Shown here piece after piece: positions 18,046 to 27,006 of a DNA stretch of 64,000 nucleotides. The notes beneath the pieces were generated by a model that saw only the letters and a program-made list of their open reading frames with translations, was not told the DNA's origin and did not search any database. The stretch's first letter is position 1. Each line of letters opens with the position of its first letter. The position numbers were made by a program, and so were the translations under genes. The stretch comes from Heliomarina sp018223035 (GTDB taxonomy: Bacteria; Pseudomonadota; Alphaproteobacteria; Rhodobacterales; Rhodobacteraceae): positions 248,001 through 312,000 of the forward strand of contig JAAEZD010000002.1 of NCBI GenBank assembly GCA_018223035.1, given 5' to 3'.

Positions 18046-18585
18046 CTAATCCACCGTCGTCAGCGCCGTATCGAAGCGCCCCTCGACCGGAACACAGTCG
18101 CCGCTGTCGATCTCGGCAAAAAAGCTGTCCTTCCGGCACAGCCGGGCCGAAAAGGTGCCCGTGATCTTCGATCCGCCCTCTTCCAGCGAGAGCGTGTCGA
18201 TGGCGATGCCCAGGTCGGGCCCGATCACCTCATTGATATAGAAGGGTGCGCTCATGCCCTCGGGCCACCACGAGACAGAAGCATCCATCATCCCGGCCGA
18301 GGCGTCTTCGCCCATGAGCGACATCTCGATCGTCAGGACGCCATGCATGAGGCTCTCCGCCGCCGGATCGTGGGCCTGGACGCTGACCGAGGTCACCGGA
18401 CCGAAGGCGCGCCATTCCGCGGTTGAGGTACCCTCCGAGGGGACGTCGAGTGTTTCGCCCTCGTAGGCCATATCGCCGATGGTCGCACTGACCGTGCCGA
18501 CCGGGACCGGCCCGGTCTGGGCCATTGCCGCCTCTGCCAGCCCCGTCAGCCCGACCGCGACGACCGAAAGAAAACTCGCTTTCAT
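18046..18585 (-). CDS. Secreted hypothetical protein
   Basis: 179 residues with a clear signal peptide (MKASFLSVVAVGLTGLAEAA ending near MAQ). The mature part is acidic and beta-rich, with two Cys (LCRKD, GDCVP) that could form a disulfide. It follows the SH3-like secreted protein by 26 bp on the same strand, likely one operon. The family is not recognised. An exported periplasmic role is inferred. Confidence 0.65.
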   Translation of the reverse strand: MKASFLSVVAVGLTGLAEAAMAQTGPVPVGTVSATIGDMAYEGETLDVPSEGTSTAEWRAFGPVTSVSVQAHDPAAESLMHGVLTIEMSLMGEDASAGMMDASVSWWPEGMSAPFYINEVIGPDLGIAIDTLSLEEGGSKITGTFSARLCRKDSFFAEIDSGDCVPVEGRFDTALTTVD

Positions 18586-18611
18586 GATGGTCTCCCCTGT
18601 TCCTCTTTATC

Positions 18612-19406
18612 CTACGGAAATGACCAGCCTTCATGCTCCACGCGGAAGATCCGCAGCGGCGCCCCAGGTTGGCCGGGGTCGGCGCGCAGCCGGAAGACGG
18701 CGGTGTGCGCCCGACCGAAATTAACAATCTCGACGTTGATGGTAACCATCCCGCGGAACATCGGCTGATCGGGATCGGGCCGGGGGGCGCTTACGCTGCC
18801 CTGGAAATCCTGCGCGCCGTAGATCGGGTCGGCCTGAAGCGGGTTGGCTCGCATGGTGGCCACGACATCTGAGGAAAAGAAGTTGCCGACATTTGCCGGA
18901 TCGAGCGGCTCGGGCCCGCCCATTCTGGCGAGCCGCGCGCTCTCGTAGAGAGCGCGAACAAGCTCCTGCGCCTCGAGGATCATCTCGTCTCCCGACATCG
19001 CATCGGCACCGTCGCCGGCGGTGTCGACCGGCTCGTACCCCTCAGCGATCAGGTACCGCTGTGCCACCCACCCCGCCTTGCTCATGTCCGCCGAGCGCAT
19101 CAGGCACCACCGGGGCGGCAGGGCGTCTATCTCGGCCTGCGTCATGGTCGAGAAATGCGCCATGGTGAAGAACGGCACGCAGGTGATCTGCTCCAGGCCC
19201 CGGACATCATGGGCGAAGGTCTCGATCACCGGATATCCGGTTCCGGGCCCTATCCGGGCGTTGAGCACATCGTCTGCGGAAACACCGGTCACCCGCCATG
19301 CATCGGGGCCATGCCCGTCGATCTCGGCGCTCACAACGCAAGGCAGCAGGGAGACGCCAATGGCGGTCACGACCACATCGAGCATTCTGCGCAAATTCGT
19401 TGTCAT
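18612..19406 (-). CDS. Secreted protein with SH3b-like domain
   Basis: 264 residues from the ATG at 19406. A signal peptide covers about residues 1-27. An SH3b-type segment follows: DVLNARIGPGTGYPVIETF, then a linker and a C-terminal domain with four conserved-looking aromatic residues (GAQDFQGSV, IFRVEHEGWSF). Bacterial SH3b domains bind cell-wall or surface ligands. First gene of a two-gene secreted unit. Confidence 0.65.
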   Translation of the reverse strand: MTTNLRRMLDVVVTAIGVSLLPCVVSAEIDGHGPDAWRVTGVSADDVLNARIGPGTGYPVIETFAHDVRGLEQITCVPFFTMAHFSTMTQAEIDALPPRWCLMRSADMSKAGWVAQRYLIAEGYEPVDTAGDGADAMSGDEMILEAQELVRALYESARLARMGGPEPLDPANVGNFFSSDVVATMRANPLQADPIYGAQDFQGSVSAPRPDPDQPMFRGMVTINVEIVNFGRAHTAVFRLRADPGQPGAPLRIFRVEHEGWSFP

Positions 19407-19464
19407 GAAACCTCCAGCACATCGCAACTCAGGTGCTTATACCCTTGCGATACAAAGGGATCGA

Positions 19465-19491
19465 CCCGCCGACTTGATTTAAGTCGGCGGG
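19465..19491. terminator. Perfect 11-bp inverted repeat
   Basis: CCCGCCGACTT (19465-19475), 5-nt loop, AAGTCGGCGGG (19481-19491). It lies between the 3' end of the rnk-like gene (19536, minus strand) and the start of the secreted-protein gene (19406, minus strand). Most likely a terminator for the former; only a short T stretch follows on the minus strand. Confidence 0.5.
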
Positions 19492-19535
19492 CAAGTTGCA
19501 ATGGTCCTCGCGAACCGTCGTCCTGCGCAGTTCAG

Positions 19536-20033
19536 CTACGTTCTCGCCTCGAGTTGCCACGGTATCGCAACAAGCTCGAGCGGCTCTGTCGTCCCACTTG
19601 CGTTAAGGAGCGGCACCGTCTGTCCCACCTTCATTCCGAGCAAGGTGACCCCGAGGAATGTCTTGATCGGGATACCTCCCTGATCATGTGCAAAACCATG
19701 GTCAAAGAGTGTCCGAGATTGTGGTGCCGTCCCCCTGATAGAGTAGGTCACACGTGAACCCAGGGCGGCGACGTTTCCTGCCTCTTCTTTGGGATTCAGA
19801 ATATGTGCATCCTGAAGCTTTGCCCGGATCAGGTGCGACAGCAGAGGAAAGACACCGCCTTCGATAGCTGCGCATTCCCTCCGCAGTTCTTGCAGGTGCC
19901 AGAAGTCCCGCTTGGAAAGAAACGATTGGATCGGTCGCATGGCCTCGACGCTTCCGAACGCCCGGCTATCAATCGCAGCAGCCTCGTTGCCTGATCTTCC
20001 AGCGAAAGTCGCCATTTCAGTTGATGTTCGCAT
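19536..20033 (-). CDS. Rnk/GreA-GreB C-terminal-like regulator, copy 2
   Basis: 165 residues. The C-terminal half has the family blocks NVAALGSRVTYSIRGTAP, HDQGGIPIKTFLGVTLLGMK and VGQTVPLLNASG. GAGGAGAAGAT precedes the ATG at 20033. The N-terminus has a helical segment (FWHLQELRRECAAIEGG). It probably contacts RNA polymerase in the secondary channel region like Rnk; this is family inference. It carries its own promoter and leader (20092-20237). Confidence 0.72.
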   Translation of the reverse strand: MRTSTEMATFAGRSGNEAAAIDSRAFGSVEAMRPIQSFLSKRDFWHLQELRRECAAIEGGVFPLLSHLIRAKLQDAHILNPKEEAGNVAALGSRVTYSIRGTAPQSRTLFDHGFAHDQGGIPIKTFLGVTLLGMKVGQTVPLLNASGTTEPLELVAIPWQLEART

Positions 20034-20424
20034 ATCTTCTCCTCGGCCTGCTCGACGCAAGCCTCAAGAATCCAAAGTTGTTGGTGAAGAAGATCCCCGA
20101 GCGTGGAGGTCAGCGCATGCGGCCCCCTGCCCGGGGCAGGGAGCGGTTCAGCAGAGATCCCGGAAACGACCGGCCTCTAATTTTGCATGAGAACACAGAC
20201 ATCACGCCACGCTATGAAGTTTCCGACGCCAAGTCAAACTTTGCCGGGTCCTCGGAGCAGCAGATGCCACCACCCGCTGGGCTGATCCTTTCAGGCGGGG
20301 TAGGAAACCTTTCCGTGAGACGGAAAATGAAGACCAGTGAGGCTGTCCGGTCTCCAGGAAAACCGTTGATGCCGGTAGTCCCCGCGTCGGATGCTCCAAC
20401 GACCGCATTAGTTGCAACCCGTCA
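20034..20424 (-). promoter_or_regulatory. Promoter and conserved leader element, copy 2
   Basis: On the minus strand a -35 TTGACT (20237-20232), 17 bp, and -10 TAGCGT (20214-20209) precede the leader block TCTGCTGAACCGCTCCCTG, then CCCCGGGCAGGGGG and CTCGGGGATCTTCTTC (about 20166-20092), ending 59 nt before the ATG at 20033. The remainder up to 20424 shows no credible gene. Confidence 0.55.
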
Positions 20425-20877
20425 CTACACGGCAAAAGGCACGCCCACCTGGGTTACCACCAATGACCGGGTGGTGCCGTCTTCGGACAGCAGCTTGGTG
20501 CGTTGCCCGGCCGACATCCCGATGAGCGTGGCCCCCAGAACGGAGTGAATCGGGATTTCTCCGGCACGCGTCACAAGGCCGAAACTGAGAACCCCGCATT
20601 CGATATCTTTCTCATCCACCACGCAGGAAATATGGCTGCCAAACGTGGCAACATCGGACGGTGCCGCACCCTCAATCGCAACGGCCACCTGCAGTTTCTG
20701 GTGTAGAGTATCCAGCATGAGCTGGGAGTAAGCGACACTGCTGTTGTTGGCGAAGCTCAGAAATCTCTCGATTCTCAGCCGATCGGCTTTTGTCAGGCGG
20801 CACTTGCAATCCCCGCCACCCGCTTCCGGCTTTCCGTGTCGCGGTATCGTTGATCCCGTAACGTCAGGTATGGCCAT
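20425..20877 (-). CDS. Rnk/GreA-GreB C-terminal-like regulator, copy 3
   Basis: 150 residues from the ATG at 20877, preceded by GGGGGGAAAC. Family blocks: DVATFGSHISCVVDEK, ECGVLSFGLVTRAGEIPIHS, VLGATLIGMSAGQRTKLLSE. The N-terminus contains GGDCKCR, which the other copies lack. Same strand and orientation as copy 2, with its own promoter and leader, so these are tandem but separately transcribed paralogues. Confidence 0.72.
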   Translation of the reverse strand: MAIPDVTGSTIPRHGKPEAGGGDCKCRLTKADRLRIERFLSFANNSSVAYSQLMLDTLHQKLQVAVAIEGAAPSDVATFGSHISCVVDEKDIECGVLSFGLVTRAGEIPIHSVLGATLIGMSAGQRTKLLSEDGTTRSLVVTQVGVPFAV

Positions 20878-20919
20878 GTTTCCCCCTGGAGTTCCCTCCG
20901 ACAATCTCAGAACTTTTCT

Positions 20920-21058
20920 CGAGATGTCCCCGGGAGATCGCTGCGCATAAAACGCCCACGATCCGCCCGGGGCTAAGGGCGGTTCAGCAGAAGAAACCGG
21001 AACTTGATCTGAAACCTGACCATGGATTGATCGTTGCTTGCCGCGCGTCGAGTGTCAA
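20920..21058 (-). promoter_or_regulatory. Promoter and conserved leader element, copy 3
   Basis: A -35 box TTGACA lies at 21058-21053 on the minus strand, overlapping the end of the DUF6522 gene. The leader follows at 21002-20920: TTCCGGTTTCTTCTGCTGAA, CCGCCC...CCCCGGGCGG hairpin, and CTCCCGGGGACATCTCGAG. The leader ends 43 nt before the start codon. The -10 box is not clear. Confidence 0.55.
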
Positions 21059-21333
21059 TCCCGGCGCACTGACCGCGATCGCGGAGTGACGGGAAAGCTT
21101 CCCCGCGACAGCACCTCTCCCTCTGCGTCGACAACGAGACGGAACGCGCGGTCTGCACGGTAGAAGGTCATGCGCCAACGTCCTTCGTCTTCGCCCGCCC
21201 CGCTCTCGGAGCGGCTGCTGATGAGTCCATTCCGCATCTCTTCCCGGACCTGCTCTTCCGTGATCTTGAAGGCCCGCGCGATGGCGGCTGCTTCCACAAC
21301 GAACCCGCTGTCGGTTTTGAATACTTCACTCAT
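21055..21333 (-). CDS. DUF6522 family protein
   Basis: 92 residues from the ATG at 21333. The pattern F...AAAIARAFKITEEQVREEMR, ISSRSESGAGEDEGRWRMTF, RLVVDAEGEVLSRGSFP matches DUF6522 proteins seen near denitrification and NO-related genes in Rhodobacterales. Its function is unknown. It is divergent from the haemoglobin-cbb3 operon, with the shared palindrome-like site between them, so it may be co-regulated. Confidence 0.7.
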   Translation of the reverse strand: MSEVFKTDSGFVVEAAAIARAFKITEEQVREEMRNGLISSRSESGAGEDEGRWRMTFYRADRAFRLVVDAEGEVLSRGSFPVTPRSRSVRRD

Positions 21334-21415
21334 CCCAGCGTCTCCCATGCCCTGATCCCGCGCCGATCTCCGCCAGTCGGCCACTGCGCGGTTTCGCGCG
21401 ATTGCGCTCGCCCCG

Positions 21416-21438
21416 AATAGGTGTTTACAATACCACTT
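21416..21438. promoter_or_regulatory. Putative NsrR operator upstream of the haemoglobin-cbb3 operon
   Basis: AATAGGTGTTTA at 21416-21427 is followed by CAATACCACTT to 21438, forming an imperfect inverted repeat. A related site lies at 32220-32242 just upstream of the nsrR-like gene (17 of 23 positions identical). It lies 46 bp before the haemoglobin ATG and about 83 bp before DUF6522. Assignment to NsrR is inference from the shared site. Confidence 0.5.
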
Positions 21439-21484
21439 GGGAGACGTACCCCGTCAATACAACTGAGACCAAGGTGCCACACCG

Positions 21485-21934
21485 ATGACCTCCATCCAGA
21501 CTTCTTCGCGCAGCCCCTCCGCGCGCCCGGAGATCACAGCCGATCTCGAGGCACGGACCGGACTCGATGACCCGGTGCTGCGCGAGCTGGTCCATGCCTT
21601 CTATGGCAAGGTCCGCAAAGACCCTGTTCTTGGCCCTATCTTCGGGGCGCGGATAGATGACTGGCCACCGCATCTGGAGCGGATGACTGCATTCTGGTCC
21701 TCCGTTGCCCTGATGACAGGCCGCTATCATGGCGCCCCGGTGCCCAAGCACGTCGGTCTGCCGATTGACTGGGGCCATTTCGAGCGGTGGCTCACACTCT
21801 TTCGCGAGACCGCGAAGGAGATCTGCACACCCGCAGGCGCCGCCCATGTCATCGAGCGGGCCGAACGCATCGCCCGGTCGCTCAACTTCGCGGTCGAGGA
21901 TGCCAAAGGCACCGGCATCCCGAAACTGGTTTGA
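21485..21934 (+). CDS. Group III truncated haemoglobin
   Basis: 149 residues. LVHAFYGKVRKDPVLGPIFG, HLERMTAFWSSVALMTGRYH and the proximal-His region DWGHFERWLTLFRETAKEI fit group III truncated globins (His of GHF is the likely proximal ligand). These proteins bind O2/NO and are often found with NO-detoxification or microaerobic genes. First gene of a likely ten-gene operon reaching to 28051. A second broken copy is at 5237-5447. Confidence 0.88.
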   Translation: MTSIQTSSRSPSARPEITADLEARTGLDDPVLRELVHAFYGKVRKDPVLGPIFGARIDDWPPHLERMTAFWSSVALMTGRYHGAPVPKHVGLPIDWGHFERWLTLFRETAKEICTPAGAAHVIERAERIARSLNFAVEDAKGTGIPKLV

Positions 21935-21941
21935 GCCTCGC

Positions 21942-22319
21942 ATGGCGAAGCAATTCGATATCGATATTGCCCGCGTTCACGACGAGGCGTCCGATACGGA
22001 CCGCACGAGGCTGCTCGTGGATCGAATCTGGCCGCGAGGTATTTCGAAGGCTGATCTCAGGCACGATGACTGGATCAAGGACATCGCGCCGACCACCGAG
22101 CTCAGGAAATGGTTCGACCACGACCCGGACAAATGGGGAGAATTCCGCAACCGCTACCTGCAGGAACTGGCTGACAACACGGACGCTGTCGAACGCTGCC
22201 TCGCATGGTGCCGAGCCGGCCCCGTCACTCTGCTCTTCGCCGCGAAGGACCGGGACCACAACCAGGCTGTGGTCCTGCGGGACTACCTGAGGCAACGGCT
22301 CAAGGGGAGCAAGTCGTGA
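21942..22319 (+). CDS. DUF488 family protein (YeaO-like)
   Basis: 125 residues: TRLLVDRIWPRGISKADLRH, WIKDIAPTTELRKWFDHDP, FRNRYLQEL, VTLLFAAKDRDHNQAVVL are the standard blocks of the short YeaO-type DUF488 proteins. It lies 7 bp after the globin gene and its stop overlaps the following GTG. YeaO-like proteins commonly sit next to globins or NO-related genes; the biochemical role is unknown. Confidence 0.85.
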   Translation: MAKQFDIDIARVHDEASDTDRTRLLVDRIWPRGISKADLRHDDWIKDIAPTTELRKWFDHDPDKWGEFRNRYLQELADNTDAVERCLAWCRAGPVTLLFAAKDRDHNQAVVLRDYLRQRLKGSKS

Positions 22320-23350
22320 CGCTTGAACCCGGGTCCCTGCGCACCCCCCTGTGCGATCTGCTGGGATGTGAGTATCCCGTTATCCTGGCCGGGATGGGAG
22401 GCGTCGCGCGCGCCGAACTGGCCGCCGCGGTCGCAAATGCGGGCGGCTTCCCGACCCTGGGGATGGTGCGCGAGGCGCCATCACTCATCGTCTCGGAAAT
22501 TGAGGACTACCGCCGGCTGTCGGACCGCTCATTCGCCGTCAACGTCATCCCGGCGGCCACGGAGCCCGGCTTGCTGCATCAGCAAATCGAAACCTGCCTC
22601 GCGATGGAGGTGGGCGTGTTCTCTTTCTTCTGGGACGTTGTGCCCGAGGCCGTTGCCCAAGTGAAGGAGGCAGACGCTCTTCTGCTGCACCAGGTGGGCA
22701 CGCTGCGCGCGGCACGGGAGGCCGAAGCTGCCGGTGCGGATGTGCTGATCGCACAGGGCCAGGATGCGGGCGGACACGTGCACGGACGCACTCCAACATT
22801 CGACCTGCTCCGGGCCGTGCTGGAAACGACGGCTCTGCCGGTTGTCGCCTCGGGCGGCATCAGCAACGGCAAGGGGCTGGCTCGGGCGCTCTCGTTCAGG
22901 GCGCAGGGAGTCCAATGCGGCACCGCCTTTCTGGCTACGGCCGAATCCTTCGCCCACGACTACCACAAGCAACGGGTCGTGACCGCGCAGGGGGAGGATA
23001 CCGTCCTGACCGACGGCTTCGTGCTGAACTGGCCCAAGGGATCGGTCGTGCGCGTCCTCCGCAACAGCGTCACCGAGTCCTTCGGCCCGACCCTGATGGG
23101 ACATGACCCAGAGATGATCGCACATGAGGTGATCGCCCGCGACGGCCCCATCCCGCGGCTGCGCCAGAGCACGGACTCGCCCCTGCGCACCACGACCGGA
23201 GATCTTGAACAGATGCCGCTCTATTGCGGCACCGGCGCGGGTGAGATCGACGCGATTGTCCCGGCGGCGCAGCGCCTGAACACCCTGTGTGCCGAAGCTC
23301 AGGCTCGCCTCGCATCAGCCCGCCAAACGCCTACGGTGGGGCCGACATGA
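22316..23350 (+). CDS. Nitronate monooxygenase / FMN-dependent oxidoreductase
   Basis: 344 residues from a GTG that overlaps the DUF488 stop (GTGA). The TIM barrel shows YPVILAGMGGVARAELAAAV, AQGQDAGGHVHGR (catalytic His region), PVVASGGISNGKGLARAL and GVQCGTAFLATAES, the FMN-phosphate site of the 2-nitropropane dioxygenase family. It oxidises alkyl nitronates or related enoyl substrates with FMN. Placement between globin and cbb3 genes suggests a role in nitrogen-oxide stress (inference). Confidence 0.86.
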   Translation: MTLEPGSLRTPLCDLLGCEYPVILAGMGGVARAELAAAVANAGGFPTLGMVREAPSLIVSEIEDYRRLSDRSFAVNVIPAATEPGLLHQQIETCLAMEVGVFSFFWDVVPEAVAQVKEADALLLHQVGTLRAAREAEAAGADVLIAQGQDAGGHVHGRTPTFDLLRAVLETTALPVVASGGISNGKGLARALSFRAQGVQCGTAFLATAESFAHDYHKQRVVTAQGEDTVLTDGFVLNWPKGSVVRVLRNSVTESFGPTLMGHDPEMIAHEVIARDGPIPRLRQSTDSPLRTTTGDLEQMPLYCGTGAGEIDAIVPAAQRLNTLCAEAQARLASARQTPTVGPT

Positions 23351-23532
23351 ACATCCTTCTACTGCTGATACCCGTGACGCTGATGATGGGTGCAATCGGC
23401 CTCGGAGCATTTTTCTGGGCGATGAAGACCGACCAGTTCGACGATCCGGAAGGCGATGCCCGCCGGATCCTCCAGACGGAGGACCGTCCGCTGCCACCAA
23501 GACATAGAACTGACCAAGAGGTTGCCAGATGA
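23347..23532 (+). CDS. ccoS: CcoS, cbb3 oxidase assembly protein
   Basis: 61 residues: one transmembrane helix (ILLLLIPVTLMMGAIGLGAF), then FFWAMKTDQFDDPEGDARRI, the CcoS signature. CcoS is needed to load haem and Cu into the cbb3 catalytic subunit. It overlaps its neighbours on both sides. The usual ccoG, ccoH and ccoI genes are not in this window. Confidence 0.9.
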   Translation: MNILLLLIPVTLMMGAIGLGAFFWAMKTDQFDDPEGDARRILQTEDRPLPPRHRTDQEVAR

Positions 23533-25181
23533 TGGAGCGTTTGACAGGTGCCGAACGCCAGATCGCATTGATGATTTGTGTCGTCATGGCGATTGTCGGG
23601 CTGGTGATGGCCGCAGCGGGTCATGGCGATCCGATGGGGAGCCACGGCGCGATCGTGCTGATTGCAGCCGGTATCACGACCTTCTTCGTCCTGCGTGCAA
23701 TTGGCGAGCCCGAACCGGCCGAGGACCGCACGGTCAACTACTACGACGACCCGACCAAGGCCGGGCTGGTGATCGCCCTGTTCTGGGCCGTGGCCGGCAT
23801 GGGCATGGGCGTCTGGGTCGCGGTGCAGCTCGCCTGGCCCGATCTGCGCTTCGACGCGGCCTGGTCGAGCTTCGGGCGCATCCGCCCCGTTCACACATCG
23901 GGGGTGATCTTCGGCTTCGGTGGCAACGCCCTCATCGCCACGTCCTACCACGTCATGCAGCGCACCAGCCGGGCGCGGCTGGCCGGGCATGTCTCGCCGT
24001 GGTTCGTGCTGCTGGGGTTCAACCTGTTCTGCATCATCGCCGCCTCGGGCTACCTGATGGGGGTCACCCAATCCAAGGAATACGCCGAACCCGAATGGTA
24101 CGCCGACATCTGGCTGGTCATCGTCTGGGTGGTCTACTTCGTGCTCTACATCCGCACACTGGCGCGCCGCAACGAGCCGCATATCTACGTGGCCAACTGG
24201 TATTACCTCGCCTTCATCCTGGTCGTGGCGATCCTTCATATCGTCAACAACCTCGCCATCCCCGCCAGCCTGACAGGGGCAAAGAGCTACTCGGCCTTCG
24301 CGGGCGTCCAGGACGCGATGACGCAATGGTGGTATGGCCATAACGCGGTCGCCTTCTTCCTGACCGCCGGGTTCCTCGGCATGCTCTACTACTTCCTGCC
24401 CAAGCGGGCGGAGCGGCCGATCTACTCCTACCGCCTGTCGATCCTGTCGTTCTGGGGCATCGTGTTCTTCTACATCTGGGCCGGCTCGCATCATTTGCAT
24501 TACACCGCCCTGCCGCACTGGGTGCAGACGCTGGGGATGACCTTCTCGGTCATGCTGCTGGTGCCCAGCTGGGCCAGCGCCGGCAACGCGCTCATGACGC
24601 TGAATGGTGCCTGGCACAAGGTGCGCGACGATGCCACGCTGCGCTTCATGATGGTGGCGGCGGTGTTCTACGGGCTGTCCACCTTCGAGGGGTCGTTCAT
24701 GGCGGTGCGCGCGGTGAACTCGCTGTCGCATTACACCGACTGGACCGTGGGCCACGTCCATGCCGGCGCGATGGGCTGGGTGGCGCTGATCACCTTCGGC
24801 TCGATCTACGCCGTCGTCCCACTGCTGTGGAAGCGCGAGACGATGTATTCTTGGAAGCTGGTGGAATGGCACTTCTGGCTCGCGCTGGCGGGCACGGTGA
24901 TCTACGTCTTCGCGATGTGGAACAGCGGCATCATCCAGGGGCTGATGTGGCGCACCTACACCGACAGCGGCACGCTGGCCTATTCCTTCACGGACACGCT
25001 GGTGGCCATGCATCCCTATTACGTCGCACGGGCTTGCGGTGGTGCCCTGTTCCTGACCGGGGCGGTCCTGGCGGCCTACAACGTCTGGATGACGATCCGG
25101 CACGCCCCCGAAAAACGCCCGGAACGCGACTACCCCACCTCGTCCGAGGCGGCAGAACCTGCCGTCCCGGCAGCGGAGTGA
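23529..25181 (+). CDS. ccoN: CcoN, cbb3 cytochrome c oxidase catalytic subunit I
   Basis: 550 residues, about 12-14 transmembrane helices. Marker blocks: IRPVHTSGVIFGFGGNALIA, TSYHVMQRTSRARL, the binuclear-centre region WWYGHNAVAFFLTAGFLG, YIWAGSHHLHYTALPHWVQT, and VNSLSHYTDWTVGHVHAGAM with low-spin haem His residues. It binds haem b, haem b3 and CuB, reducing O2 at high affinity. Full length for the family and intact. Confidence 0.95.
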   Translation: MMERLTGAERQIALMICVVMAIVGLVMAAAGHGDPMGSHGAIVLIAAGITTFFVLRAIGEPEPAEDRTVNYYDDPTKAGLVIALFWAVAGMGMGVWVAVQLAWPDLRFDAAWSSFGRIRPVHTSGVIFGFGGNALIATSYHVMQRTSRARLAGHVSPWFVLLGFNLFCIIAASGYLMGVTQSKEYAEPEWYADIWLVIVWVVYFVLYIRTLARRNEPHIYVANWYYLAFILVVAILHIVNNLAIPASLTGAKSYSAFAGVQDAMTQWWYGHNAVAFFLTAGFLGMLYYFLPKRAERPIYSYRLSILSFWGIVFFYIWAGSHHLHYTALPHWVQTLGMTFSVMLLVPSWASAGNALMTLNGAWHKVRDDATLRFMMVAAVFYGLSTFEGSFMAVRAVNSLSHYTDWTVGHVHAGAMGWVALITFGSIYAVVPLLWKRETMYSWKLVEWHFWLALAGTVIYVFAMWNSGIIQGLMWRTYTDSGTLAYSFTDTLVAMHPYYVARACGGALFLTGAVLAAYNVWMTIRHAPEKRPERDYPTSSEAAEPAVPAAE

Positions 25182-25185
25182 CCTG

Positions 25186-25962
25186 ATGTTTCGCAAGATC
25201 CTCTCCCCCTTCGCCCGCCTGTTCGAGTTCCACGCCCGGACCCACTACCGCACCGAGCGGCACTCGATGGCCCTGACCCTTGGCATCATCCTTGCCGCCG
25301 GTGTGGGTGGGTTCGTCGAGATCGCGCCGCTCTTCACCATCGACGAAACGGTCGAGGCTGCACCGGACATGCGGCTCTACACGCCGCTGGAACAGGCCGG
25401 GCGCGACATCTACATTCGCGAGGGCTGCTATGCCTGCCACTCCCAGATGATCCGGACCCTGCAGGACGAGGTGGATCGTTACGGCCCCTATTCGCTGGCG
25501 GTGGAATCGCGATATGATCACCCAATGCTCTGGGGCTCCAAGCGAACGGGGCCGGACCTTGCCCGGCTGGGCAACAAGTATTCCGATGACTGGCACGTGC
25601 GCCACCTGGTCGATCCGCGCGCCGTGGTGCCGGAATCGGTCATGCCGCAATATGCTTTCCTGCTGGACGAGACGCTCGAAACCGCCAGCCTGCCGGATCG
25701 TCTTGCGGCCCTGCGGGCGGTGGGCGTGCCCTACAGCGATGAACAGATCGCCAATGCTGATGCCGACGCGCGCGGCCAGGCGCGGCCCGACACCGACGCG
25801 GCCGACGGCGCGAGTGCGCGCTATGGCGAAGCGACCAACATCCGCCACTTCGATGGACAGCGGGACCGCGTCACGGAAATGGATGCGCTGGTGGCCTACC
25901 TCCAGATCCTCGGTGGGCTCACCGACGCCGCCTTCGCAAATCAGCCACTCGGGGAGGATTGA
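25186..25962 (+). CDS. ccoO: CcoO, cbb3 oxidase monohaem cytochrome c subunit
   Basis: 258 residues. An N-terminal anchor (about 28-50) is followed by the haem c site CYACH at 81-85 and a Met ligand in ESVMPQYAF. KRTGPDLARLGNKYSDDWH is the conserved CcoO block. It passes electrons from CcoP to CcoN. It starts 4 bp after ccoN ends. Confidence 0.94.
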   Translation: MFRKILSPFARLFEFHARTHYRTERHSMALTLGIILAAGVGGFVEIAPLFTIDETVEAAPDMRLYTPLEQAGRDIYIREGCYACHSQMIRTLQDEVDRYGPYSLAVESRYDHPMLWGSKRTGPDLARLGNKYSDDWHVRHLVDPRAVVPESVMPQYAFLLDETLETASLPDRLAALRAVGVPYSDEQIANADADARGQARPDTDAADGASARYGEATNIRHFDGQRDRVTEMDALVAYLQILGGLTDAAFANQPLGED

Positions 25963-25966
25963 CAGC

Positions 25967-26137
25967 ATGGATCTCACGCACGACCTGACCTCGACCATCG
26001 CCAAGTCCTTCGGCCTTTTCTATCTCATCGCCCTGTCGGTGGGCATCACCATCTATGCGTTCTGGCCGTCGCTGGGCAAACGCTTCGACAAGGCCGCCAA
26101 CAGCATCCTGGATGACGAGGACGGGCCATGTCGGTAA
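25967..26137 (+). CDS. ccoQ: CcoQ, small cbb3 oxidase subunit
   Basis: 56 residues: SFGLFYLIALSVGITIYAFW is a single membrane helix, followed by PSLGKRFDKAANSILDDEDG, the standard CcoQ tail. The ATG at 25967 lies 4 bp after the ccoO stop, and the end overlaps ccoP by 10 bp. CcoQ stabilises the complex. Confidence 0.88.
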   Translation: MDLTHDLTSTIAKSFGLFYLIALSVGITIYAFWPSLGKRFDKAANSILDDEDGPCR

Positions 26138-27006
26138 AGGAACGCGATCCCCTCACCGGTCACCAGACTACTGGTCACGAATGGAACGGGATCACCGAGC
26201 TGAACACCCGCGTGCCGCGGGCGGTGTGGTTCTTCATCATCGTCACGCATATCTGGGCGTTGGTCTACTGGGTGCTCATGCCGGCCTGGCCACTGGTGAA
26301 CACCTATACCCGCGGGCTACTCGGGATTGACCAACAAGAACAGGTGGAAGAGCGCGTAGCCGCCGCGGATGCCGCCCGTGGCGTCTGGGCGGATCAAATC
26401 GCCGCGCTCCCGCTGGACAAAATCCGTGACGACACCCTGCTCATGGCCCACGTCGACCGGACAGCACCCGCACTCTTCGGTGACAATTGCGCGGCCTGCC
26501 ACGGAAGCCGCGCCGAAGGCGGCCCCGGTTATCCCTCCCTGGTCGATGACGCCTGGCTTTGGGGCGGCGACGACGAAACGATCCTCGAAACCCTGCGTGT
26601 CGGCATCAATGCTCCGCATCCAGACACACGCTATGCCGAGATGCTGGCCTTCGGCCGCGATGGCATCCTCGACCGGGACCAGATCCGCATCACAGCGGAC
26701 TACGTGCAGTCGCTGGCGGGCCTCGACAGCGGCGCCTCGCCTGAAGGGCTGGAGGAAGGCGCCGCGCTCTTCGCCGACAATTGCTCGAGCTGCCACGGCG
26801 AGGATGGTGCGGGCATCCAGGATCTCGGTGCCCCGAACCTCACGGACACTCACTGGATCTATGGTGGCACCGATCAGGCGCTGTTCGAGACGATCTATGG
26901 TGGCCGACAGGGCTGGATGCCCGCATGGGAAAACCGCCTGACCGAAGCGCAGCGCAAGATGCTTGCCATTTACATCACCTCGCTGGCTGACGGGGGCCCG
27001 GAATGA
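26128..27006 (+). CDS. ccoP: CcoP, cbb3 oxidase dihaem cytochrome c subunit
   Basis: 292 residues. HEWNGITELNTRVPRAVWFF precedes a transmembrane helix at about 33-52. Two haem c sites, CAACH at 121-125 and CSSCH at 219-223, each lie in a class I cytochrome c domain (GGPGYPSLVDDAW, GAPNLTDTHWIYGG). It accepts electrons from the bc1 complex via soluble cytochrome. Full length. Confidence 0.95.
   Translation: MSVKERDPLTGHQTTGHEWNGITELNTRVPRAVWFFIIVTHIWALVYWVLMPAWPLVNTYTRGLLGIDQQEQVEERVAAADAARGVWADQIAALPLDKIRDDTLLMAHVDRTAPALFGDNCAACHGSRAEGGPGYPSLVDDAWLWGGDDETILETLRVGINAPHPDTRYAEMLAFGRDGILDRDQIRITADYVQSLAGLDSGASPEGLEEGAALFADNCSSCHGEDGAGIQDLGAPNLTDTHWIYGGTDQALFETIYGGRQGWMPAWENRLTEAQRKMLAIYITSLADGGPE

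Noticed and set aside
23331..25196. 621-codon open frame on the minus strand
   Set aside because: It lies antisense to ccoN and is His/Arg/Gly-rich, a typical shadow of a membrane-protein gene in GC-rich DNA.
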